Origin: Rhizobiales bacterium GAS188
Lineage (GTDB): Bacteria > Pseudomonadota > Alphaproteobacteria > Rhizobiales > Beijerinckiaceae
DNA: 64,000 bases
NCBI GenBank assembly: GCA_900104855.1
Contig: FNSS01000001.1
Span: 5,332,001-5,396,000, forward strand
Reading direction: 5' to 3'
Positions 44,453 through 54,993 of the stretch are shown here, piece after piece; the stretch's first letter is position 1, and each line of letters begins with the position of its first letter. A program made the position numbers and the translations under genes. The notes beneath the pieces were generated by a model, which had not been told where the DNA came from, did no database searches, and saw only the letters and a list, made by a program, of their open reading frames with translations.

Positions 44453-46096
44453 ATGTCCACGGCCGTTGTGCTGACGAGAGATGGACGCATTGTGGCCGAG
44501 CGCGCCGCGCCGCAGCCGCTCACGCCACGCATGGCGCCGCCGACATCGGCCCCGGTGGTGCCGCCGCTGACGCCGCGGCGCGTCTTCGCCTTCATCGCCA
44601 TGGTCTTCGGCATGTTCATGGCGATCCTCGACATCCAGATCGTCTCGGCCTCACTCGCCGAGATCCAGGCCGGGCTCTCCGCCAGCGCCGACGAGATTCC
44701 CTGGGTGCAGACCTCCTATCTGATCGCCGAGGTGGTCATGATCCCGCTATCGGGATTGTTGGCACGGGTGTTCTCGACGCGTTATCTGTTTTCCGCCTCG
44801 GCCGCCGGCTTCACCTTGGCGAGCATCATGTGCGCCTCGTCGAACTCGATCGACGAGATGATCGTCTGGCGGCTGCTGCAAGGCTTCATCGGCGGCGGCA
44901 TGATCCCCTCGGTGTTCGCGGCGGCCTTCACCGTGTTCCCAAAGGAGAAGCAGCCGATCGTCAGCCCGTTGATCGGTCTCGTGGCGACGCTTGCTCCCAC
45001 CATCGGTCCGACGGTCGGCGGCTATCTGACGGATCAGTTTTCCTGGCACTGGTTGTTCCTGGTCAACGTCGTGCCCGGCTGCGCGGTCGCGGTCGCAACC
45101 TTCCTGCTCATCGATTTCGACAAACCGCAGCTCAACCTGCTCAAGCGCTTCGATTGGACCGGCCTTCTCGGCCTCGCGCTCTTCCTCGGAGATCTGGAAT
45201 ATGTGCTGGAGGAGGGGCCGAACCATGACTGGTTCCAGGACCAGTCGGTGTTCATCTGCGGCATCCTGACATGCGTGGGCGCCGTGCTTTTCTTCTGGCG
45301 CGCCGCCAGGGCCCACCAGCCGATCGTCGATCTGCGAGCCTTCACAAACCGCAATTTCTCCACCGGCTGCGTGCTCTCCTTCGTGCTCGGCGTCGGTCTC
45401 TACGGCCTGACCTATATCTATCCGGTCTATCTCGCCCGGGTGCGCGACTATGACGCGCTGATGATCGGCAAGACCATGTTCGTGAGCGGGCTCACCATGT
45501 TCTTCTGCGCCCCGCTGGTCGGGCGGCTGATGACCAGGGTCGATCCGCGCATCCTCTTGGGGTTCGGCTTCTCGGTGTTCGCGCTCGGCACCTATCTCGC
45601 CTCCGACGTCACCAAGGATTGGGACTTCTACGAGCTCCTCCTGCCGCAGATCCTGCGCGGCTCGGGTATGATGTTCTCCATGGTGCCGATCACCAATATG
45701 TCGCTGGCGACCTTGTCGCCGGAGCGCATCCGGTCGGCGTCCGGGCTATTCAACCTGACGCGCAATCTCGGCGGAGCTTTCGGCCTCGCCGGCATCAACA
45801 CCATGATGAACAAGCGTATGGATCTGCATCTCGTGCGGCTGCATGAGAAGGTCGCATGGGGGCATTTCAAGGCCGAGGAGACCTTGTCGAACCTGACTGC
45901 CGCCATGGCGCCGCACGGCTCGGATGCGCCGCTCGCAGCCATCAAGAAACTCGCCATGCTGGTGCGGCGCGAGGCGATGGTGATGGCACTCTCGGACGTG
46001 TTCTACACGCTCACCGTGCTGTTCGTCGTCATGCTCATCTTCCTGCCTTTGGTGAGACGACCGCGGCTCGGCGTTGCGGCCGGGGACGCACACTAG
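44453..46096 (+). CDS. EmrB/QacA-type (DHA2) multidrug MFS exporter
   Basis: This 547-residue transporter has about 14 hydrophobic segments. Motifs of the DHA2 family are visible: LDIQIVSASLAEIQAGL with the helix-1 Asp, IPLSGLLARVFSTRYLF in the loop, and the motif C-like GPTVGGYLTDQFSWHWLFLVN in helix 5. It starts 31 bp behind the HlyD gene and forms the inner-membrane pump of a tripartite system. No outer-membrane channel gene is adjacent, so a shared TolC-like protein is expected. Substrate unknown. Confidence 0.92.
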   Translation: MSTAVVLTRDGRIVAERAAPQPLTPRMAPPTSAPVVPPLTPRRVFAFIAMVFGMFMAILDIQIVSASLAEIQAGLSASADEIPWVQTSYLIAEVVMIPLSGLLARVFSTRYLFSASAAGFTLASIMCASSNSIDEMIVWRLLQGFIGGGMIPSVFAAAFTVFPKEKQPIVSPLIGLVATLAPTIGPTVGGYLTDQFSWHWLFLVNVVPGCAVAVATFLLIDFDKPQLNLLKRFDWTGLLGLALFLGDLEYVLEEGPNHDWFQDQSVFICGILTCVGAVLFFWRAARAHQPIVDLRAFTNRNFSTGCVLSFVLGVGLYGLTYIYPVYLARVRDYDALMIGKTMFVSGLTMFFCAPLVGRLMTRVDPRILLGFGFSVFALGTYLASDVTKDWDFYELLLPQILRGSGMMFSMVPITNMSLATLSPERIRSASGLFNLTRNLGGAFGLAGINTMMNKRMDLHLVRLHEKVAWGHFKAEETLSNLTAAMAPHGSDAPLAAIKKLAMLVRREAMVMALSDVFYTLTVLFVVMLIFLPLVRRPRLGVAAGDAH

Positions 46097-46297
46097 ATTA
46101 GCATTGCCGCAGGCATGGGCCGGGAGCCCGTCCGATCCATTGGGAAGGGCCGGATGGGCCCCCGAATGTGGCATCGAGGCCACAGCGGCATTGAGTCTCG
46201 CCCTAGGGACTTCCTGCCGGCGGCGGCCAGGAGTATAAGGGCGCTCGAGCGATGAACGGCGCTCGCCGGGTTTGAAGAGGGGCGTTTCGCGAGTTCG

Positions 46298-47164
46298 ATG
46301 CTGCCGAGCCGTTTGCTGCAATTGGCATTCGCCTGCGCGCTCGCTTTGGCGCCGGAGCTCGCTTGCGCGCAGACGACGGGGAGTGCTCCAGCGCAGACGA
46401 CTGGGGCGACCCCGCCGCAGACCATCAGTCTCGACAGCTTCACGCCCGATGTCACGCCCGAGCAATTCGCCAAGTTGATGTCGAGGACGAACCGGATCGG
46501 CGCCGGCATGCTGGTCGAACCCACCTATCCGGGCGGCAACGGCCTGCGTTCCTTGCCCTTCCCGGATATCGATGTGACCTACAAGAAGCGCTTCTTCATC
46601 AATATGGAGGATGGGGCGGGCGTCTATCTCTACAATGACGACAAATTGTCCTTTGCAACTTCGGCCTTCTTCAGGCTCGGGCGCGACCAGACCAACAGCC
46701 CGAAGATCCTGGGTCTCGGCAATATCGCAGAAGCCCCGCAGGGCCGCTTCATCAGCGAATATGATCTCGGCTGGCTCGACCTGAAGGGCACCTTCGTGCA
46801 TGATTTCTCAGGCAGCTATGGCTCGACCTTCGAGGCCAAGATCGGCACGGCGCTGCCGATCACCAATCGGTTCGTGGTTCTACCGGCGATCACCACGGTC
46901 ATCGGCGATCACAGCTATATGCAGACATGGTACGGGGTTTCCGAATCGCAGAGCCTCACGACCGGCAAGCCGGTCTTCAACGCGCGCGCAGGCGTCGAAT
47001 CGGTGGGCACGACGGTGGACGCACTTTACCGCTTCGCGCCGAACCTCGCTTTGGTCGGGCGTGGCGGCGTGAGCTATCTCGTTTCGAACGTTGCCCATAG
47101 CCCGGTGATCGAGCGTCGCTTTCAGCCGACCTTTGGCTTCGGGCTGTCGTATCTGTTCGAGTAG
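46298..47164 (+). CDS. MipA/OmpV-family outer-membrane protein
   Basis: The 288-residue protein has a signal peptide (LLQLAFACALALAPELACAQ), a repetitive TTGSAPAQTTGATPPQT stretch, and a beta-barrel pattern typical of MipA/OmpV (PFPDIDVTYKKRFFINMEDG, GVYLYNDDKLSFA). It ends with aromatic residues (FGLSYLFE), as outer-membrane barrels do. From general knowledge the family includes scaffolds for murein enzymes and envelope stress proteins. The 201-bp upstream gap carries a TGTGGC-ATCGAG-GCCACA hairpin (46167-46184) of unclear role. Confidence 0.85.
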   Translation: MLPSRLLQLAFACALALAPELACAQTTGSAPAQTTGATPPQTISLDSFTPDVTPEQFAKLMSRTNRIGAGMLVEPTYPGGNGLRSLPFPDIDVTYKKRFFINMEDGAGVYLYNDDKLSFATSAFFRLGRDQTNSPKILGLGNIAEAPQGRFISEYDLGWLDLKGTFVHDFSGSYGSTFEAKIGTALPITNRFVVLPAITTVIGDHSYMQTWYGVSESQSLTTGKPVFNARAGVESVGTTVDALYRFAPNLALVGRGGVSYLVSNVAHSPVIERRFQPTFGFGLSYLFE

Positions 47165-47225
47165 CGCGTCCCCCTTCTTCGACCTCCCCGACAAGATCGC
47201 TTTTCTGCTGCGCTCCCGCGCCCGT

Positions 47226-47846
47226 TCACGACATTTCGATGATGGGCATTTGGGGCGCCGCGCCGCGCGGCAGATGGCCGGAGAGGCGCGGATCCTCGAG
47301 CACCTCGACGGCGAGCTTGTAGGGCCGGAAGCCCGAGCGCTGATAGAATTCGAGGGCGCGCGGATGATCGAAGTTGCAAGTATGCAAGAAGAGGCGCCGG
47401 ATCGGTTTGGCCCAAGCCCTGTCGATGGCAAGCTCCATGAGATGGCGACCGGCACCCTTCCCGATATGGCTGCTCACGATGCCGAAATAAGCGAGCTCGC
47501 ATTCGCCTTCGATGCGAAAATCGAGCTCCAGAAGGCCGACCGCTTCGCGCCCCTGACACAGCCGGTGAATCTCGACCTTCGGATCCTCGAGGATGGTCCG
47601 CAATTGCGCATCCGACATGACGAGGCGCGAGTACCACAGCCATTCCTGGCCGACGCGGCGGAACAAGGCGCGATAGGCGTCGAGGTCGCTCCCATCGCAG
47701 GGTTCGAGCACGAGGTCGAGACTGGAGGGTGGCCGCTCGCGCGGCGCCGGCCGTGCTTTCATCTCAAGATAGGTGACGACGTTCGCGATCCGGCCCGGTT
47801 CGAGCATCGAATAGCCGAGCGGCAAAGGAGGGTTTGCGGCACTCAT
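47226..47846 (-). CDS. GNAT-family N-acetyltransferase (last gene of nine-gene unit)
   Basis: The 206-residue protein carries a GNAT domain at about residues 45-185: the acetyl-CoA loop is in IVSSHIGKGAGRHLMELAI (a variant of Q/RxxGxG/A) and the late FYQRSGFRPYKL segment is typical. The first 40 residues are an extension with no obvious fold. It starts 16 bp behind the sigma-54 activator gene on the same strand, so it probably shares its transcript. The acceptor substrate is unknown. Confidence 0.85.
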   Translation of the reverse strand: MSAANPPLPLGYSMLEPGRIANVVTYLEMKARPAPRERPPSSLDLVLEPCDGSDLDAYRALFRRVGQEWLWYSRLVMSDAQLRTILEDPKVEIHRLCQGREAVGLLELDFRIEGECELAYFGIVSSHIGKGAGRHLMELAIDRAWAKPIRRLFLHTCNFDHPRALEFYQRSGFRPYKLAVEVLEDPRLSGHLPRGAAPQMPIIEMS

Positions 47847-47862
47847 GGGCTCTTGTTGCCGA

Positions 47863-49256
<1,394 letters not shown>

Positions 49257-49260
<4 letters not shown>

Positions 49261-51194
49261 AATTGGGCCCCTTCTCCTTGCGGAATGTCGGCATCCTCGC
49301 CGGCCGTCTTGGAATCCGTGGTCCTGACTCCAGCAGTCTTGGCTCCAGCAGTCTCGGCTTCGGCAGTCTTGCCTTCAGCAGTCTTGCCTTCAGCAGTCTT
49401 GGCTCCAACAGTCTTGGCCCCAGCAATCTTGGGTCCGGTCGCCTCGGGTCCGGCCGTTCTGGGCGCGTCGCCGGCGCGCGGCAAGGTCACCCGGAAGCAG
49501 GCGCCTCCGCCTTGTTCCTCGAGGCATTCGACCCGGCCCTGATGGGCCTCGACCACGGTCGCGACCTTCGCAAGCCCGAGCCCGGTTCCTTTGGCCTTGG
49601 TGGTGAAGAAGGGGTTGAAGATGCGGGCCCGCAGCTCAGGCTTCACGCCCGGCCCGTTATCGGCGACATCCACCGAGACGCTTCCTGGCGTCGCCGCCAT
49701 CCTCACCACCACGCGCCCGCCGCGCCCGACTACGTCCATGGCGTTGATCACGAGGTTGAGCAGGGCCTCGTAGATCTGGTCGCGATCGGCGCTCACCCTG
49801 GCGCCGTCGGCGTGATCTTCGATGGCGAGGAGCAATCCCTTGCGCGCCATCTCGGGAGCCAGGAAGCCCTGGATGCGGTCGACCGGCTCGCGCATGGCGA
49901 AGACGCTGCGTCGAGGCTCCTTCGGATGGGCGAAATCGAGCACCTCGGTGAGCAGGTTGTCGATGCGATGCACCTCTTCGGTCACATAATCGAGGAGCTG
50001 CTCTTCCTTCGGCCCGAGCTTCGCCCGCGAACGCACGAGATCGCTCGAGGTCTTGATGATGCCGAGCGGGTTTCGCACCTCATGGGCGATGACCATGGCG
50101 GCCTCGCCGAGCGTCGACAGGCGCTCCTTGCGCCGCAGCTCGGATTCGCGGCCACGGGCCGCTTCGAGCTCGGCCGCCATGGCATTGAAGCGCGCAGCGA
50201 GCTCCACGGTTTCCTTGTCGCCGGCCTCGGGCACTCGCTGCGAGAAATCGCCCGAGGCGACCGAGCGCACGCCCTGGGACAGGGCGCGCAGCGGCTTGAC
50301 GAAGCGCGCCGAGACGAAAGCTCCCGCGAGCACGAAGATCAGCGCTCCGAACAGGAACACCGCCCAGAGCAGATGCAGCTGTTGGTCCTGTCCGTCCAGC
50401 CCATCCTCGCTGCCCACACCGCAAAACACGATCCCCGACAATTCGCCGTCCTGGTCCTTCAAGCCGGCGACCGCTGCCAGAAAGGCGTCGCCCGGCGGAT
50501 TTTCGAGAGCGACCGGATCGTCGGTGCTCGCGACCTGCTGCAGGATGGCAGGCGTCGGCATCGCCGCCAGGTTCGAACTCTCATAGAGCTTGAACGCTTC
50601 GTTGCCTCGGACCGCGAAAAAATCGAGCTGCAGCGAAGGCACGGCCTTGAGGCTCGAGAAGGTGGCGGTGTCGAGCGCATCGCCGAGGAAAAGAAAGAGG
50701 CTGCCGGCGCCGACCGAGAGCTTGACGGTCGCGCCGGCCACCAGCACCGGCTTCCCGTCGAGCGTGCCGCCGAAAGTGGCACGCGTCGCGGCGGGCCGCA
50801 GCTTCTTGGTGGGAGCGAAGGGGAGGGTGCTGTAGAGGATGGCGCCGCTCGCGTCATAGATCATCAGCACGTCGAAGCCGTCGGCGGCCAGTATCGGTTC
50901 ATGCGGCTTGAGGGCGGCCTTGAGGCCCTCGACAGTCTCATTGGCCGTCTGGCTGACCGCTCCCGTCAAGGTCGTGGCGATCTGCGCCGCATCATCCTCG
51001 CGGTCCATGATCTCGACGACGACGAAACGGGCGGTCTCCGTCAGCCATTGCCCGACATTCCTCTCGAAGGAGCCGGAGATCAGCCGCGACGCGAGATAGG
51101 CAGCGCCCAGCATTGGCGGAACGCCAACGAACAGGAAAGCGAGGATAAGCCGCAGCCTGACCGGCCAGGGCCCCCGCCAGCTCACTCTTCCCAT
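49257..51194 (-). CDS. Membrane histidine kinase with repetitive C-terminal tail
   Basis: The 645-residue kinase has a membrane helix near 16-38, a large periplasmic sensor (about 40-275), a second helix (277-296), HAMP, HisKA with His371 (VIAHEVRNPLGIIK) and a HATPase domain (NLVINAMDVVGRG, ADNGPGVKPELRARIF, GTGLGLAKV). The last 70 residues are a low-complexity tail of AKTA/GKTA units encoded by 15-bp repeats. ATG 51194 gives a normal N-terminus. Its 5' end overlaps the DMT half-transporter gene by 13 bp, which puts the kinase in the same transcript as the metabolic genes. Confidence 0.9.
49318..49440. repeat. 15-bp tandem repeats encoding the kinase tail
   Basis: About eight head-to-tail copies of a 15-base unit, best copies TTGGCTCCAGCAGTC and TTGCCTTCAGCAGTC, lie in frame at the 3' end of the kinase gene. 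Two adjacent copies are identical (CTTGCCTTCAGCAGT), which suggests recent slippage. The units encode five-residue steps such as AGAKT and AEGKT, rich in Ala, Lys and Thr. Confidence 0.85.
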
Positions 51195-51565
51195 CCGATC
51201 AGGATGACGCCGGCGATGATCACGCCGATGCCAAGCAGGCGCAACGCCGGCAGGTGCTCGCCGAAAAACGCAAAGGCGAGCAGCGGCACGGTCACATAAG
51301 TGAGCGCGGTCAGCGGGAACGCGCGGTTGAGATCCATGCGGGTCAATACCGCCATCCAGAAAACGAAGGTGCCAATATAGCACAAGATCGTGACCCAGAA
51401 GGCGGGCGTCGCCAGCGCCATCTTGAGGAAATCCAGCCCGAACGCAGTCCCCTCGAGCGGACCGCTGGCCGCCTTGAAGGCAAGCTGGGTCGCGGTGTCG
51501 AGAGCGAGGAACGAGCCCCAGAAGAAGATCATCCGGAGCGAGACCGCCAAGGAGGGACGCGTCAC
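51182..51565 (-). CDS. Small 4-TM DMT/SMR-like half-transporter A
   Basis: The 127-residue protein has four hydrophobic helices (for example FWVTILCYIGTFVFWMAVL and LRLLGIGVIIAGVILIGW) in the pattern of small EamA/SMR proteins, and ends in GWEE. The sequence ALTYVTVPLLAFAFFGEHL matches the Pro/Glu-bearing helix 3 end of DMT members. GTG 51565 overlaps the acyltransferase stop by 4 bp. Such proteins work as homo- or heterodimers; a second half of the same type is encoded 2.0 kb upstream in the same unit. Substrate unknown. Confidence 0.83.
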   Translation of the reverse strand: MTRPSLAVSLRMIFFWGSFLALDTATQLAFKAASGPLEGTAFGLDFLKMALATPAFWVTILCYIGTFVFWMAVLTRMDLNRAFPLTALTYVTVPLLAFAFFGEHLPALRLLGIGVIIAGVILIGWEE

Positions 51566-52707
51566 GATGTGAATGCCCGGGCGGCCCTCAGGTCGGGATC
51601 GAGGCGATCGGCCTTCATGAAACGACTGACGGTCTTCAAGATGGCGTAGGGCAAGGCTGAGCGGTGCTTGAAATAGATATAGGAGGGTTGCAAGCGGCTT
51701 CCATAGCGCAGCTTCAAGCCATAGGCGGTCTGGCCCGTCTGCAGGCAGCCGATGCCGCGGGCAAGGCACTCTTTGACGTTCTCCATCCAGCTGACCGCAT
51801 ACACATTGTGTTCCTGCCCGAGCGGGTAGCGCATGCCAAGGAATTTATCGATCATCCGGTCCTTCTCAAGGAAGACGAGGTTGAAGGCGCACAGCGTGTC
51901 GCCGACCCAGTAGAGGACGACCCGGGCGCGTTCGCCGAGCGAGCGCATCACGGCCGAAAAATAGCCGTTGGGGAGCGTTTCGAAATCGCCATAGTCGAGC
52001 CTGCTGCGCCGGCGCGTCGAGGCATAGAGCAATGCGATCTCATCCTCGAGGCCGTCGAAGTCGCTGCGCCATTCGATGCGCAAAGACGGAGCGCTCCTGA
52101 GCTTGCGGCGAATATCCTTGCGGGTCACGGCCGAGAGACCGGCGAGATAGGCGTCGAGATCGTGGAAGGGCAGGTCGAGGATAGCGGTCGGGAGGCTGGC
52201 GGCGCGCGTCCAACCTTGCGTGGTGATCGCGGCGCCGAACTCCGCTTCGTCCTGGGCGGCGAGGTCCTTCAAGGCGATCAGGCCGGTGCCCTCGCGACGC
52301 GCATATTCCTCCAATCGCGCCAAGAGCGATATCAGCAAGGCCCGGCGCGTCGATGGATCGGCATCCGGCGCGAAGCCGAGATGGCAACGCTCCGAATAGG
52401 GACAGCCGAGCCCGATGATGGGCAGGTCCATGATCCCTTTGACGAGGGGATGGAAGCGCTCGGTGAGCCGCCGCAGCGGCCCCTGGATCGGCGTGTCCAG
52501 CCGAAACACGGTCTTGAAGATCGGCGCCGCGGCGACGAGCCGGCCGTCGACGAAGACGGCCGCGGCGCCGTCCTGGGTGGTGCGGCTCGCGCCTTGCTCG
52601 CAGGCGGTGTAATAGGCGTGGCTCTCGGCCTCGCCGGGGAAACACGCATCCCACGCGGCCGGATCGATCTCGGCGAAGCTGCGAAAGATCCGCGCGTCTA
52701 AGGTCAT
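51562..52707 (-). CDS. FemAB/BioF2-like GNAT acyltransferase
   Basis: The 381-residue protein looks like the large GNAT-fold (DUF482/BioF2/FemAB) group that transfers acyl or aminoacyl units. The first half contains GRLVAAAPIFKTVFRLDTP and DLPIIGLGCPYSERCHLGF, and the second contains DIRRKLRSAPSLRIEWRSDF, YWVGDTLCAFNLVFLEKDR and GCLQTGQTAYGLKLRYGS. The late LQTGQTAYGLKLR stretch resembles the conserved end of the FemAB-associated family. Acceptor unknown. ATG 52707 is supported by its tight spacing behind the hydrolase gene (10 bp). It overlaps the next gene by 4 bp. Confidence 0.8.
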   Translation of the reverse strand: MTLDARIFRSFAEIDPAAWDACFPGEAESHAYYTACEQGASRTTQDGAAAVFVDGRLVAAAPIFKTVFRLDTPIQGPLRRLTERFHPLVKGIMDLPIIGLGCPYSERCHLGFAPDADPSTRRALLISLLARLEEYARREGTGLIALKDLAAQDEAEFGAAITTQGWTRAASLPTAILDLPFHDLDAYLAGLSAVTRKDIRRKLRSAPSLRIEWRSDFDGLEDEIALLYASTRRRSRLDYGDFETLPNGYFSAVMRSLGERARVVLYWVGDTLCAFNLVFLEKDRMIDKFLGMRYPLGQEHNVYAVSWMENVKECLARGIGCLQTGQTAYGLKLRYGSRLQPSYIYFKHRSALPYAILKTVSRFMKADRLDPDLRAARAFTS

Positions 52708-52717
52708 CGCCTGGCCG

Positions 52718-53575
52718 CTATTCGGCAGCGACCGCGCGAGTTCCGCCCGAGGGGATGGAGGCACGTGGTCGATGCTGCTCGATCCCTTGCGCAAACTTGA
52801 CGGCACGATCGACGACGATCTTCCATTGCCGATCGATGGTCACGAGATGGTAGCTGTCGTCCAGCACCAGCATTTCCACGAGACCGCCCAGCTTCTCCTG
52901 CAAGTAGAAGGAGTTCTTGATGCTCGCGAGATCGTCCTCGCGCGGATGCGTGATGAATACCGGCCGCTTGATCGCAGGCAGTCTCGGCTTGACGTCGTCG
53001 ACGAGTTTCCAGAACTGGAAGAGCGACAAGGCATGCGTGCTCGGATGCCCGGCCATTCCGGCATCGCCGGAGGCCAGCGATTTCAGGACGAATGCGCGCA
53101 TGCGCTCATCCTTGACGCCGAAGGGTTCACGCTCGTCGAAGCGAAAGCGCTTGGCCGCCGGCAGGAACCACAGCCAGCGCAGCAGGAATTGGTGCTTGGG
53201 GATGGTAAAGCCGTCGTACCATAATGTCGGCGCGAAACAGGCGACGCCATGCACGCGTTCGGGATGCAGCGCCGCGAGGCGCAGCGCCAGGATAGCGCCG
53301 ACCGACAGGCCGCCGACGATGATCGTGTCGCAGACGCTCTCGAGCTTGGTCAGCGCCGCCTCGACGCTCGCATACCAATCCTGCCAGGTGCCGGCGAGCA
53401 GCTCCTCCTCGGTGCCGCAATGGCCGGAGAGTTGGCAGCAATGCACCGTGAAGCCGCCCGACGCGATGCCCTTGGCCGCCATGCGTAACTCGAGCGGCGT
53501 GCCGCCGAGGCCGTGCACCAGCAGATAGCCGGTGCGGCTGCCCGCGATGGTGAAGCTGCGATCGGTCGTGGTCAT
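52718..53575 (-). CDS. Alpha/beta hydrolase, carboxylesterase/thioesterase type
   Basis: The 285-residue enzyme has the oxyanion HGLGG (21-25), nucleophile Ser91 in GGLSVGA, acid Asp214/215 (HPREDDLAS) and His243 (DDSYHLVTIDR). The lid region LRWLWFLPAAKRF and the DDSYHL style resemble Est30/monoacylglycerol-lipase-type carboxylesterases. It may release an acyl group or cleave a thioester made by other genes in the unit. Start ATG 53575 lies 31 bp behind the upstream half-transporter gene. Confidence 0.85.
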   Translation of the reverse strand: MTTTDRSFTIAGSRTGYLLVHGLGGTPLELRMAAKGIASGGFTVHCCQLSGHCGTEEELLAGTWQDWYASVEAALTKLESVCDTIIVGGLSVGAILALRLAALHPERVHGVACFAPTLWYDGFTIPKHQFLLRWLWFLPAAKRFRFDEREPFGVKDERMRAFVLKSLASGDAGMAGHPSTHALSLFQFWKLVDDVKPRLPAIKRPVFITHPREDDLASIKNSFYLQEKLGGLVEMLVLDDSYHLVTIDRQWKIVVDRAVKFAQGIEQHRPRASIPSGGTRAVAAE

Positions 53576-53606
53576 CGTGTTGTGCCGGGTTGTCGGATGA
53601 GAGGGA

Positions 53607-53969
53607 TCATGCGCTGCCCGCCACGATGGCCACGCCGATCGTCACGAGCCAGGCACCGAGCCATTGCGGCCGCCCGACCTTCTCGCGCAGGATTGTGGCG
53701 CTCGCAAGGGTCACGCCGAGGAAGTTCAGGCTGGCGATCGGGAAGGCGATGCTCAGCGGAGCGACCGAGAGGATTTTGAGCCAGACAAACACTTCGACAG
53801 TGTAGATGCACAGGCCTGCGACCAGCCATTGATTGGTGCAGATGGCGCGGGCCCTGCCGATGAGCGTGTTGCTGACCGGCAGCCGGTCGGCGCCGGTCTT
53901 GAAGCAGAGCTGCCCCGAAACGTCGCATACGACCGACAAGGCGAACCAGAAGATCAGGCCGACGGTCAC
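53607..53969 (-). CDS. Small 4-TM DMT/SMR-like half-transporter B
   Basis: The 120-residue product has four hydrophobic helices and the SMR-like N-terminus FWFALSVVCDVSGQLCFKTGA. Helix 3 contains VAPLSIAFPIASLNFLGVTLAS and the protein ends GAWLVTIGVAIVAGSA. GTG 53969 overlaps the arginase-like stop by 4 bp. Together with half A it could form a heterodimer, comparable to ArnE/ArnF, which flip a lipid-linked sugar. That comparison is by architecture only. Confidence 0.83.
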   Translation of the reverse strand: MTVGLIFWFALSVVCDVSGQLCFKTGADRLPVSNTLIGRARAICTNQWLVAGLCIYTVEVFVWLKILSVAPLSIAFPIASLNFLGVTLASATILREKVGRPQWLGAWLVTIGVAIVAGSA

Positions 53970-54892
53970 GCCAGCACCTCCTCGAAACAGGCGAGCAGCC
54001 TCGCATTGGTGACGGCATTGCGACGCAGCGTCTCGGGCGTCGGCACGGGCTTTGCCGGATGATCGAAATGGGCGAGCGCCGCGCGGAACGGATCGCGGAA
54101 GCGCGGCGGCGAATAGTCCCCGCAGACATCGACGCCGAGAATGCGCGCGCGCAGCGCGAAGAGCTTGATCGCCTCGATCAGATGATCGACGCTCATCAAG
54201 CCCTGATCCCAATTGGTGGCGGCCTCCTCCTCGGCAAGCACATCCTTGTCGATGGTCAACCACACCGCCTTCGTCGGCAGGTCGGCGATGATGTCGCCGA
54301 GCACGGCGCGCCAATCCCCGTCGGCGAGATTGGCCCACTCGATATAGCCGCCTTGCGACCGATGCGCGGGGCCCCGATCATAGTCGCGCCAGACGCGCGA
54401 AGGCGGCCGCCGCCAGGGGCGGATCTCAAGCAACCCTTGGCGCACGGCGCCGAGATTGGCGGTCTTGAGCTCGGGGAAGGCCAGGTCGTCGCTGCAAGGG
54501 CCGAGCGTCACGACCTTGCGGATATGCGGCAGGCGCAGCACGCGATTGACCCAGGCTCCGCAATTATAGGTGGGCGGGAAGCTCACCCAGTCGGGGTGGT
54601 TGTCGAAATGGATGACGGTCACCGGCTCCTTGATGAGGCGCAGCATCCCGGCCGCCAGATGGTGGAAATCGCCCGAACCGTAGAAGGTGACTTCCGGAAC
54701 GCCCCCGCTCGCATAGCCGTCATCGGCAAGCCGCTCGCAGAACTCGTCCATGGCGCGCCGGCGCGCCACGATCCGCAGCGAGGCCGCCGATTGCGTCAGG
54801 TCGATGCGATCGGCGCGGCCGGCCTCGAGCCGCTCCATGAAGGGCAGCTGGCTGGGCAGGCTCGAATCGAGATCGATGACGCGAAGCCGCAT
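53966..54892 (-). CDS. Arginase-fold (ureohydrolase) protein, divergent
   Basis: The 308-residue protein keeps the binuclear metal motifs of the arginase superfamily in altered form: GSGDFHH (72-78) for GGDH, FDNHPDW (96-102) for DAHxD and TIDKDVL (213-219) for DxD. The predicted ligands (His77, Asp97, His99, Asp101, Asp215, Asp217) are all present, so hydrolysis of a guanidino or related amide is plausible. It is unlike the agmatinase at 40831-41808. ATG 54892 was chosen over a long in-frame extension with no conserved content. It is separated from the HAD gene by 101 bp. Confidence 0.83.
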   Translation of the reverse strand: MRLRVIDLDSSLPSQLPFMERLEAGRADRIDLTQSAASLRIVARRRAMDEFCERLADDGYASGGVPEVTFYGSGDFHHLAAGMLRLIKEPVTVIHFDNHPDWVSFPPTYNCGAWVNRVLRLPHIRKVVTLGPCSDDLAFPELKTANLGAVRQGLLEIRPWRRPPSRVWRDYDRGPAHRSQGGYIEWANLADGDWRAVLGDIIADLPTKAVWLTIDKDVLAEEEAATNWDQGLMSVDHLIEAIKLFALRARILGVDVCGDYSPPRFRDPFRAALAHFDHPAKPVPTPETLRRNAVTNARLLACFEEVLA

Positions 54893-54993
54893 GACACGCT
54901 CACCGTCCGGTGAGGCGAGGGAGGAGCCCGGCCTCGTCTTCGATGGCGGCAGCCGTGCTCGTCCCGAACCCGGCCCCTGGCGCCATCGATCCG

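Noticed and set aside
46167-46184. Terminator after the MFS gene
   Set aside because: The TGTGGC/GCCACA hairpin has no T-run and a six-base loop; termination is not supported.
49300-49450. CRISPR-like spacing of repeats
   Set aside because: The 15-bp units are contiguous, in frame and without spacers; they are coding repeats of the kinase tail.
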